From positions 124,001 through 188,000 of the forward strand of contig NZ_WJOK01000005.1 of the NCBI RefSeq assembly GCF_009649785.1: DNA of 64,000 nucleotides, in the 5' to 3' direction. The notes under the pieces are model-generated. The model saw only the letters and a list, made by a program, of their open reading frames with translations, had not been told where the DNA came from and searched no databases. Positions 27,056 through 34,916 of the stretch are shown here, one piece after another. Source of the DNA: Agrobacterium tumefaciens. GTDB taxonomy: Bacteria > Pseudomonadota > Alphaproteobacteria > Rhizobiales > Rhizobiaceae. The stretch's first letter is position 1. Each line of letters begins with the position of its first letter. Position numbers and translations under genes: made by a program.

Positions 27056-30000
27056 TTACTTCTTCAGCTGCTCCTTGAGAGCAGCAAGCTTGGCGAAGGG
27101 CGAATCCGGATCGATCGGCTTTTCCTTACGCTGCTGACCCTGCGGTTTCCCGCCACGGTCGTTGCGGTCCGGCCTGTCCTTGCGCTCCCCGCGATCCTGA
27201 CGATCATTATTGCGGTTGTTGCCACGGTCGGGACGTCCGCCATCACGCTTGCGCTCGCCGTCACCGCCACGATTGGCAGCCTCGCGATTTGCTCCGTCAC
27301 GATTATCGCGACGGCCTTCGCCACGACGTTCACCCTGTTCGCGTGGCGCCTGATCGCGACCCTCGCCACGGCCTTGACCGCGGTTGCCGGGACGACGGTT
27401 TTCACCACGCTGGTTTTCGTTGCGACCACCCGGACGCCACAGAAGAACAGGCTTCGGCTCGGCAGCCTCGGCGCTTTCCGTCGGCGCAGCCTCGCTAACA
27501 GCAGCCTCTTGGCCCACAGCTTCCGCAACCGGCGCTTCTTCAGCAGCTTCGACAGTGGTCGTCTCGGGAACCTGCTCTTCCGAAGCCGGTTCCTCGTGTT
27601 CGGTCTCTGCGCTCTCGTCTTCCGTCACCGCTTCAGAAGCGGCCGGAGCGGCAGCACCGGTCTGGTTGGCGAGGAAGGCCTGCGCCTCTTCCGCCGTTAC
27701 CTGATCGGCACGATAACCGAGACCCTTGAGGATTTCTTCCATGTCGTCGAGCGTTGCGCCGAGAATGGAAAGCATTGCGGTCGTCGTCGTGAAACGGCGG
27801 CCGTCATAAGCGCCTTCCGGACGCGGCTGCTGACCGGGCTTCCACTGCAACAGCGGACGGATGAGATCGGCCAGACGCTCGAGAATGTCGATACGCACGG
27901 CGCGCTTTCCGAGGAAACGGAAACCGGCGAGCTTGTAGAACATCCGCTCGAAGGTCGGGTCCGTCACGACAGAGGTGCGACCGGCGGCCAGCACCGGAAT
28001 GAGATCGCCGTAACCCGGCTTGCCGAGACCATCGTTCTTCAGCGCCCAGAGCAGCGTGACAAGCTCCGCCGGAGCGGGCTTGAGAAGCGCGGGCAGGAAG
28101 ACGTGATAGGCGCCGAAACGCACGCCGTAGCGGCGCATGGAGGCACGCGCATCCTGATCCAGCGACTTCACGTCTTCGGTGACGTCGCGGCGGAACAGGA
28201 CACCGAGATTTTCGACCAGCTGGAACGCCAGCCCCTTCGCCAGACCCTGAAGGTCTTCGGCGCGCGAAATATCGTCCAGCGGCTTCAGCACGGTCGCAAT
28301 CTGATGATTGACGAAACGTTCGACGCGCGCCAGCGCATGATCGCGGGCATTGCCGCTCAACTGCTCGTCGGCAAAGAGGATCACGCGCGGCTTCATGATA
28401 TTGTCGCCTGCCGAAAGGCGGGCCACCGGTTCGCCCAACCAGCGAACCAGACCATCGGAGCTCAAAGCGAGATCACCGTTTCCGCTGGCGTGCAGACGCG
28501 CGGCACGCGCCTCGTATTCGAGCGCGAGCGCCTTCTGCGCAGCAGCCTGCACGGCCTTCTGATCCGGCCCTTCCATTCCCGGCACCGGCGTGAACCGGAA
28601 CCCGGCCAACTGGCCGACGTGATGTCCTTCTACGAAGACATCACCATTTACACTGATTTCAGCTTCAAGCATCGCATTCTCTCTCAGGCGCCTCATGAGC
28701 ACAGATGTCCTGCGATCAACAAAGCGTTTCGTCAACCTTTCATGTAGAGCATCGGACAATCGATCTTCGATTTCCCGCGTCTTTTCTTGCCAGTGTGTCG
28801 GATCGGCAAGCCATCCTGGGCGGTTCGATACATAAGTCCATGTTCTGATCTGCGCAATCCTTGCAGACAAGGTATCGATCTCTCCATCGGTACGATCGGC
28901 GCGGCGCACCTGTTCGCCCATGAAATCTTCGTTCACCGTGCCACGTTTTACCAGATCGAAATAGAGCGTTGAGATCAGATCAGCATGTTGAGCGGGCGCA
29001 ATGCGGCGATAATCCGGAAGCGCGCAGGCCTCCCAGAGTTTTTCCACCCGCGCCTCCGTCGTCGCCACGTCGATGATTTCAGGGTAGCGCGACAGATATT
29101 CGAGCGCCTGCTGGTCGATCGCCGGCAAGGCCCGTGACAGTCCCTGGATCGCCGGGGCAGCTTCGAGGCTCAGACGCAGATTGGTGATGGAGGAAAAATC
29201 GAAATTTTTCGTCCGCCATTGCAGCACCTTCACCGAGTCGAACTGATGGGTTTCGATACGCTCCACCAACTCGTCGTCAAATGGATCGACGCGCCCCGTC
29301 ACGCCAAAGGTGCCATCGCGAAGATGGCGGCCGGCGCGGCCGGCGATCTGGCCGATCTCGCCCGGATTGAGATTGCGGAACTGATAGCCGTCGAACTTGC
29401 GGTCCTGCGCAAAGGCGACATGATCGACATCAAGGTTGAGGCCCATGCCGATGGCATCAGTCGCCACGAGATATTCTACGTCGCCGGACTGGTAGAGCCC
29501 CACCTGGGCGTTGCGCGTACGCGGCGAAAGCGCGCCCATCACAACGGCTGCGCCACCACGCTGGCGGCGTACCAGCTCGGCAATGGCATAGACCTCTTCA
29601 GCCGAAAAGGCGACGATTGCCGTGCGTTGCGGCAGGCGGGTTATCTTCTTCTGGCCCGCATAAAAAAGCTGCGACAGGCGCGGACGTTCGACCACGGTAA
29701 TTCCCGGCAGCAGCTTTTCGAGGATCGGGCGCATCGTGCCCGCACCCAGAAGCAGCGTTTCCTCCCGCCCGCGCAGATGCAGCACGCGGTCGGTAAAGAT
29801 ATGCCCGCGCTCCAGATCACCCGCCAGCTGCACTTCATCGATGGCGACGAATGCGGCCGTCGTCTCGCGCGGCATGGCTTCCACCGTGCAGACGGAATAT
29901 TTGGCTTTAGGAGGGGCGATCTTTTCTTCGCCGGTTATCAGCGCCACATTCGGCGCGCCCACCTTTTCGACAAGACGGGTATAGACCTCACGCGCCAGAA

Positions 30001-30136
30001 GGCGCAGCGGAAAGCCGATGACACCGTTGCCATGTGCCACCATGCGCTCGATGGCGTAATGGGTCTTGCCGGTATTGGTGGGGCCGAGAACGGCCGTGAC
30101 ACCGCGGCCGCTCAGGATCATGGGGCGAAAATTCAA
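27056..30136 (-). CDS. SUV3-like DEAD/DEAH-type RNA helicase (MgpS type) with Arg/Gly-rich tail
   Basis: About 1,026 residues. The N-terminal helicase core has Walker A GPTNTGKT near residue 20, a Walker B-like AIDEVQLAGD, SPRTRNAQVGLYQSG and VATDAIGMGLNLDV. The last core motif is IAGRAGRHLRDGTFGV. It resembles mitochondrial/alphaproteobacterial SUV3. A middle all-helical part follows. The last 170 residues turn acidic (Glu/Ala-rich) and then become strongly Arg/Asn/Gly/Asp-rich, a disordered RNA-binding tail. TTG 30136 is given since the MNFRPM residues seem part of the protein; ATG 30121 is the alternative. A GANTC-rich region lies immediately upstream. Target RNAs are unknown; some rhizobial homologues are called MgpS. 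Confidence 0.88.
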   Translation of the reverse strand: MNFRPMILSGRGVTAVLGPTNTGKTHYAIERMVAHGNGVIGFPLRLLAREVYTRLVEKVGAPNVALITGEEKIAPPKAKYSVCTVEAMPRETTAAFVAIDEVQLAGDLERGHIFTDRVLHLRGREETLLLGAGTMRPILEKLLPGITVVERPRLSQLFYAGQKKITRLPQRTAIVAFSAEEVYAIAELVRRQRGGAAVVMGALSPRTRNAQVGLYQSGDVEYLVATDAIGMGLNLDVDHVAFAQDRKFDGYQFRNLNPGEIGQIAGRAGRHLRDGTFGVTGRVDPFDDELVERIETHQFDSVKVLQWRTKNFDFSSITNLRLSLEAAPAIQGLSRALPAIDQQALEYLSRYPEIIDVATTEARVEKLWEACALPDYRRIAPAQHADLISTLYFDLVKRGTVNEDFMGEQVRRADRTDGEIDTLSARIAQIRTWTYVSNRPGWLADPTHWQEKTREIEDRLSDALHERLTKRFVDRRTSVLMRRLRENAMLEAEISVNGDVFVEGHHVGQLAGFRFTPVPGMEGPDQKAVQAAAQKALALEYEARAARLHASGNGDLALSSDGLVRWLGEPVARLSAGDNIMKPRVILFADEQLSGNARDHALARVERFVNHQIATVLKPLDDISRAEDLQGLAKGLAFQLVENLGVLFRRDVTEDVKSLDQDARASMRRYGVRFGAYHVFLPALLKPAPAELVTLLWALKNDGLGKPGYGDLIPVLAAGRTSVVTDPTFERMFYKLAGFRFLGKRAVRIDILERLADLIRPLLQWKPGQQPRPEGAYDGRRFTTTTAMLSILGATLDDMEEILKGLGYRADQVTAEEAQAFLANQTGAAAPAASEAVTEDESAETEHEEPASEEQVPETTTVEAAEEAPVAEAVGQEAAVSEAAPTESAEAAEPKPVLLWRPGGRNENQRGENRRPGNRGQGRGEGRDQAPREQGERRGEGRRDNRDGANREAANRGGDGERKRDGGRPDRGNNRNNDRQDRGERKDRPDRNDRGGKPQGQQRKEKPIDPDSPFAKLAALKEQLKK

Positions 30137-30148
30137 CGTACTATCCGT

Positions 30149-30536
30149 GAATCGACTTCATCTGCTTGCTGTACCGCCCGCCATTCACTGATACGGGCCG
30201 CACACGCAACACACATGGCAATGCCCGCCGACAAAGGCAATAGGCCTTGTCCGCAAAGTGGTAACAGGTCCTTCCTCGCCGGAATTTTCCTTTTTGATTC
30301 AGATACTTGAAATATTAAAAAGAATCCGGCGAAACCGGAATTGATTCGGATACGGAACAGTCTGCGAACGAATCGAATACGAATCGCTGACTCCAATGGA
30401 TTCAGCTTTTGTTCTCCGCAACATCTGGTTGGCAGATGCCTGCCCTATACCAGATTGTGAATCCGGATAAGTCCTTGTCCGGATTCAGCTTTGCGGCACC
30501 GGCTTCCGGCGGAAAATACCGGAATCGACTGTCAAG
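30149..30536. repeat. GANTC-dense intergenic spacer (11 CcrM sites), with direct and inverted repeats
   Basis: The gap between the helicase gene and the UbiH-type gene (30137-30582) holds GANTC at 30149, 30296, 30322, 30343, 30370, 30381, 30389, 30399, 30459, 30482 and 30532. About 1.7 are expected in 446 bases of random sequence. GGATTCAGCTTT occurs twice (30398 and 30481), GAATCGACT twice (30149, 30532), and GAATCCGGA/TCCGGATTC form a hairpin at 30459-30486. GANTC is the target of the cell-cycle methyltransferase CcrM. No open frame or DnaA box (TTATCCACA) is seen. It contains the helicase promoter on one side. Confidence 0.8.
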
Positions 30537-30582
30537 CGGCAATCGCTGAAAAGCCGCTCCGGCACAGGCAGGAACGGCAGTA

Positions 30583-31797
30583 TCAGAGCGCCTCGCCGGC
30601 AAGCAGGCGCGGCGCGCCCGCATCTGTCGTACCGGCAGCCTGACCGATGAAATAGGATTTGAGACCCGGCAAACGATCGACCACACCCAGACCGAAATCA
30701 CGCATGACGCGAATGGGACCGACATCATTGGAGAAAAGCCGGTTCAGCACATCCGTCGTCACACCCATCCGCAACGTGTCGAAACGCCGCCAGGACTGGT
30801 AACGGTCGAGAACGTTGAGAGAGCCGATATCAAGGCCGAGGCGGTCGGCCTCGACCACGGTTTCGGCCAGTGCCGCAACATCCTTGAAGCCGAGATTGAG
30901 GCCCTGACCGGAAATCGGGTGAATTCCATGCGCCGCATCGCCGGCAAGTGCAAAACGTGGCGCGACGAAGGAACGCGCCAGCGTCAAGCCCAGCGGAAAG
31001 GCGCGACGGGGACCGACGGGACGGACCGGACCGAGCTTGTGGCCGAACCGGCGTTCAAGTTCCTCCTCGAACACCAGATCGTCGGCAGCAACCAGCCTGT
31101 CGGCATCGGCCGTACGTTCGGTCCAGACAAGCGAGGAGCGGTTCCCTTTCAAGGGAAGCACGGCGAAAGGCCCCGACGGCAGAAAATGTTCCTCCGCGCA
31201 GCCCTCATGCGGCCGCTCGTGTTCAACGGTGGTGACGATCCCGGACTGATCGTAATTCCAGTGTACGGTTTTTATTCCTGCCATATCCCGCAAAGCCGAG
31301 CGGACCCCATCGCAGGCTATGAGCAGTCGCGCCTCAAGCGACGAGCCGTCGGAAAGTGAAATAGCCGTCGATTGCGGGCCGGCGGAAAAACCGGAAACAC
31401 TGAGACCATGGCGGATTTCGACGCCGAGGCGCTCACACAGGCCTCGCAGCGCACCCACCATCGCGACATTCGGGACCATATGAGCGAAGGGCCTGCCCTC
31501 CTCCACCGCGCCGTCGAATGTCAAAAACACCGGGCGAACCGGATCGGCGGTCTTCGAATCGGTGACGATCATCTTGTGGATCGGCTGGGCCTCCGGCTCG
31601 ATCTCGTTCCATATGCCGAAAACGTCGAGCATACGCGTGGCCGCCGCGATAATGGCGGAGGCGCGGACGTCCTTCTTCCAGACATCCTCGGGAGCGGCTT
31701 CAACCACCTGCACATTAAGATGTCCGGCTGCCTGCTTAATTGCGACAGCAACGGAAAGGCCGACATAACCGCCGCCTGCCACCACCACGTCCACCAT
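30583..31797 (-). CDS. ubiH: FAD-dependent UbiH/UbiF/COQ6-family hydroxylase
   Basis: A 404-residue aromatic-ring monooxygenase of the ubiquinone pathway group. The N-terminal FAD motif is VVVAGGGYVGLSVAVAI, with RASAIIAAATRMLD after it. The middle contains LLIACDGVRSALRD, and the C-terminal FAD motif is RFALAGDAAHGIHPISGQGLNLGFKDV, diagnostic of the UbiH family. ATG 31797 follows GAGGAGAA and is preferred over longer frame starts. It is divergent from tesB. Which ring position is hydroxylated cannot be told, as alphaproteobacteria carry several paralogues (UbiF, UbiL, UbiM). Confidence 0.87.
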   Translation of the reverse strand: MVDVVVAGGGYVGLSVAVAIKQAAGHLNVQVVEAAPEDVWKKDVRASAIIAAATRMLDVFGIWNEIEPEAQPIHKMIVTDSKTADPVRPVFLTFDGAVEEGRPFAHMVPNVAMVGALRGLCERLGVEIRHGLSVSGFSAGPQSTAISLSDGSSLEARLLIACDGVRSALRDMAGIKTVHWNYDQSGIVTTVEHERPHEGCAEEHFLPSGPFAVLPLKGNRSSLVWTERTADADRLVAADDLVFEEELERRFGHKLGPVRPVGPRRAFPLGLTLARSFVAPRFALAGDAAHGIHPISGQGLNLGFKDVAALAETVVEADRLGLDIGSLNVLDRYQSWRRFDTLRMGVTTDVLNRLFSNDVGPIRVMRDFGLGVVDRLPGLKSYFIGQAAGTTDAGAPRLLAGEAL

Positions 31798-31883
31798 CGC
31801 GCTTCTCCTCAAATCTTGTGCACGCATCATCGGCGCACTATAGACCATGTGACGTCTTCCTACAGCCGGAGCAGGCCGAAAAA

Positions 31884-32768
31884 ATGTCGCATCCCTCGCA
31901 AACGTCAGATCCGATGGCCAATCTGATATCCACACTCGATCTCGAGAAGCTGGAAGAAAACCTGTTTCGGGGTGAAAGCCCACAAATCGGCTGGCAGCGC
32001 GTTTTCGGCGGCCAGGTCATCGCGCAGGCATTGATCGCAGCTCAACGAACCGTGGATGACGACCGTTTCGTTCATTCACTGCATTCCTATTTCATGCGCC
32101 CCGGCGACCCGCTGGTGCCCATCCTCTACCAGGTGGAGCGCATTCGCGACGGTGCTAGCTTCTGCACCCGGCGCGTGGTCGCCATCCAGCATGGCAAGGC
32201 AATCTTCTCCATGTCGGCGTCATTCCAGATCGTCGAGGACGGATTCGATCATCAGATAAAAATGCCGGATGTGACGCCGCCCGAAAGGCTGATGAGTGAA
32301 GATGAGATGCAGGCGGCCTTCCTCGCCAACGCACCCGCTTCGATCCGAAAATACTGGAGCAACAAGCGCCCGATAGAGATCCGGCCGGTTTCGCTGACAC
32401 ATTATATTTCGAAAGAAAAGCTGGAACCGCAGCAGGATATCTGGGTTCGCGCTGTCGGCGATGTGCCGGACGATCCACGTTTCCAGTCGGCCATTCTCGC
32501 TTATCTCTCGGATATGACGTTGCTCGACACGTCGCTCTATGCCCACGGAACGACGATCTTCGATCCGGCCATTCAGGTGGCGAGCCTCGATCACGCCATG
32601 TGGTTCCACCGTCCCTGCCGGCTGGACGACTGGCTGCTCTACACGCAGGACAGCCCCAGCGCCTCGGGAGCACGCGGTCTGACCCGTGGCAATATTTTCA
32701 CCAGACAGGGTGAACTGATCGCCTCCGTCGCACAGGAAGGTTTGATCCGCAAAAGGGCAAATGCTTAA
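31884..32768 (+). CDS. tesB: Acyl-CoA thioesterase II
   Basis: A 294-residue double hot-dog thioesterase that hydrolyses acyl-CoAs. Blocks typical of TesB are LEENLFRGESPQIGWQRVFGG, GQVIAQALIAAQRT, HSLHSYFMRPGD and VEDGFDHQ. LAYLSDMTLLDTSL in the second half carries the catalytic Asp, and SLDHAMWFHRPCRLDDW lies near the end with the Gln/Thr region GLTRGNIFTRQGELIASVAQEG. ATG 31884 begins where similarity begins; the frame extends further upstream without support. It precedes glnK by 223 bases and is transcribed separately. Confidence 0.93.
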   Translation: MSHPSQTSDPMANLISTLDLEKLEENLFRGESPQIGWQRVFGGQVIAQALIAAQRTVDDDRFVHSLHSYFMRPGDPLVPILYQVERIRDGASFCTRRVVAIQHGKAIFSMSASFQIVEDGFDHQIKMPDVTPPERLMSEDEMQAAFLANAPASIRKYWSNKRPIEIRPVSLTHYISKEKLEPQQDIWVRAVGDVPDDPRFQSAILAYLSDMTLLDTSLYAHGTTIFDPAIQVASLDHAMWFHRPCRLDDWLLYTQDSPSASGARGLTRGNIFTRQGELIASVAQEGLIRKRANA

Positions 32769-32890
32769 ATAATGCGCTTTTTTGAAAAATCGCACATTTA
32801 ATAGACGAAAATTGCGCCACCCAATGCCCGTTTTTCAGACGCCCGTCATATAATTTTTATATTTCAATAACTTAGATGCCGCATCAAAAC

Positions 32891-32906
32891 TGGCACGCCC
32901 TTTGAA
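32891..32906 (+). promoter_or_regulatory. Sigma-54-like promoter of glnK-amtB
   Basis: TGGCACGCCCTTTGAA matches TGGCACG-N4-TTGCW except at one -12 base (A for C). It lies 85 bases before the glnK ATG. Sigma-54/NtrC control of glnK-amtB is usual in proteobacteria. A possible upstream dyad with TGCG and CGCA arms (32773-32794) could be an NtrC site but matches poorly. Confidence 0.65.
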
Positions 32907-32919
32907 TGTATGTCCGTAG

Positions 32920-33330
<411 letters not shown>

Positions 33331-33358
33331 AGCACGGCTGACAGGGAGTTTTCTAGCT

Positions 33359-34708
33359 ATGCAACTCAACAAGTTTTCAACGCTCGGCAAACTGGGTGCC
33401 GGTGTGGCGGCCCTGATGGCCCCGGCAATCGCCTTTGCGCAGGATGCCGCGCCGGCAGCAGCAGCGGCGGCCCCCGTTCCGGAAAAAGCCGATACCGCAT
33501 TCATGTATGTCGCGACGATCCTCGTGCTTTTCATGATCATTCCGGGTCTCGCCCTGTTTTATGGCGGCCTCGTGCGCACCAAGAACATGCTCTCCGTTCT
33601 CATGCAGTGCACGGTCATCGGCGCGGTCATGATGCTCGTCTGGGTAATCTACGGTTACTCCTTCGCCTTCGGCGGCGGCACCGGCTCGTATTTCGGCGGT
33701 TTCGGCAAGCTGTTCCTGTCCGGCGTTTCGCTTGACAGCACCTCGGCAACCTTCTCCCAGGGCGTCGTGATCTACGAATACACCTTCATCGCCTTCCAGA
33801 TGACCTTTGCGGCCATCACGCCTGCGCTGATCATCGGTGCATTTGCGGAACGCGTGAAGTTCTCGGCAGTCATCCTGTTCACCATCCTGTGGGCCACCTT
33901 CGTCTACTTCCCGATCGCTCACATGGTCTGGGACGCGAATGGCCTGATCTTCGGCATGGGCGCTCTCGACTTCGCCGGCGGCACGGTCGTCCACATCAAT
34001 GCCGGTATCGCCGGTCTGATCGGCGCGATCATGGTCGGCAAGCGTACTGGCTTCGGCAAGGACATGATGGCCCCGCACTCCATGACGCTGACGCTGGTTG
34101 GCGCAGCCATGCTGTGGTTCGGCTGGTTCGGCTTCAACGCCGGCTCCAACCTCGAAGCATCTGGCGGTGCGGTTCTTGCAACCATGAACACCTTCCTCGC
34201 CACTGCAGCAGCCATCGTTTCCTGGTCGCTGGTTGAAAGCTTCACCCGCGGCAAGGCTTCCATGCTGGGCGCAGCTTCGGGCATGATCGCCGGCCTCGTC
34301 GCCGTAACGCCTGCGGCCGGTTCCGTCGGACCCATGGGCGCTATCGTTCTCGGCCTCATCGTCTCGCCGATCTGCTACTTCTTCGTCTCGGTTGTGAAGA
34401 ACAAGTTCGGCTACGACGACACAGCTGACGTCTTCGGTGTCCACGGCATCGGCGGCATCATCGGCGCCCTCGGCACCGGCATCTTCACGTCGCCGCTGCT
34501 TGGCGGCACGGGTAAGGCGGACTTCTCCATCTCCTCGCAGCTCTGGACGCAGTTCGTTGCCGTCGCCATCACCATCGTATGGTGCGCAGTCGTCTCGGCA
34601 ATCCTCTACAAGATCGTCGACGTGATCGTTGGTCTGCGGGTTCCGGTCGAAGCGGAACGCGAAGGTCTCGACCTTGCGACCCACGGCGAAGCCGCCTACC
34701 ACTCCTGA
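33359..34708 (+). CDS. amtB: Ammonium transporter AmtB
   Basis: A 449-residue inner-membrane ammonium channel. It begins with a cleavable signal peptide (AIAFAQDAAPAAAAAAPVPE follows the hydrophobic core), as in E. coli AmtB, and then eleven membrane helices. DTAFMYVATILVLFMIIPGL is the first. The conserved FFYGGLVRTKN-type motif reads ALFYGGLVRTKN; DFAGGTVVHINAGIAGL and FGVHGIGGIIGALGTG contain the twin pore histidines. The C-terminal tail (VPVEAEREGLDLATHGE) is the part contacted by GlnK. GGGAG lies upstream of ATG 33359. Confidence 0.97.
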   Translation: MQLNKFSTLGKLGAGVAALMAPAIAFAQDAAPAAAAAAPVPEKADTAFMYVATILVLFMIIPGLALFYGGLVRTKNMLSVLMQCTVIGAVMMLVWVIYGYSFAFGGGTGSYFGGFGKLFLSGVSLDSTSATFSQGVVIYEYTFIAFQMTFAAITPALIIGAFAERVKFSAVILFTILWATFVYFPIAHMVWDANGLIFGMGALDFAGGTVVHINAGIAGLIGAIMVGKRTGFGKDMMAPHSMTLTLVGAAMLWFGWFGFNAGSNLEASGGAVLATMNTFLATAAAIVSWSLVESFTRGKASMLGAASGMIAGLVAVTPAAGSVGPMGAIVLGLIVSPICYFFVSVVKNKFGYDDTADVFGVHGIGGIIGALGTGIFTSPLLGGTGKADFSISSQLWTQFVAVAITIVWCAVVSAILYKIVDVIVGLRVPVEAEREGLDLATHGEAAYHS

Positions 34709-34743
34709 TATCCGGGAAAAGGGGTTCTCCATCCCCTCTCCCA

Positions 34744-34775
34744 AAAGAAGGCCCGCTTCGGCGGGCCTTTTCTTT
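34744..34775 (+). terminator. Intrinsic terminator of glnK-amtB
   Basis: AAGGCCCGC and GCGGGCCTT pair around TTCG, followed by TTCTTT; a purine-rich A tract lies before the stem. Confidence 0.9.
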
Positions 34776-34813
34776 GCCGCAAATCCGGAAGCGGCTTTTA
34801 AAAAACCGCATGG

Positions 34814-34829
34814 TTAACACGACATTAAC
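34814..34829. promoter_or_regulatory. Perfect CtrA-binding box upstream of ftsK
   Basis: TTAA-CACGACA-TTAAC fits the CtrA consensus TTAA-N7-TTAAC exactly. It is embedded in a full palindrome with GGTTAA and TTAACC arms. It lies 88 bases before the ftsK start and beyond the amtB terminator, so it can only serve ftsK. CtrA control of division genes is known in Caulobacter and Rhizobiales; that this site works is inferred. Confidence 0.7.
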
Positions 34830-34916
34830 CAGCAAGCTGTTAGTTTTCCCTGTCAATCCGGGATCTGGTCAACTGCCGGATCTTGCCGAAACCACAAAAA
34901 CTACGGGTTCAGGGAC

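Noticed and set aside
27374-28747. A 457-codon plus frame opposite the helicase
   Set aside because: Antisense of the conserved helicase; no start signal.
30137-30582. Replication origin in the GANTC-rich spacer
   Set aside because: Chromosomal origins of alphaproteobacteria do carry GANTC, but no DnaA boxes, no AT-rich unwinding element and no hemE/parAB neighbours are present.
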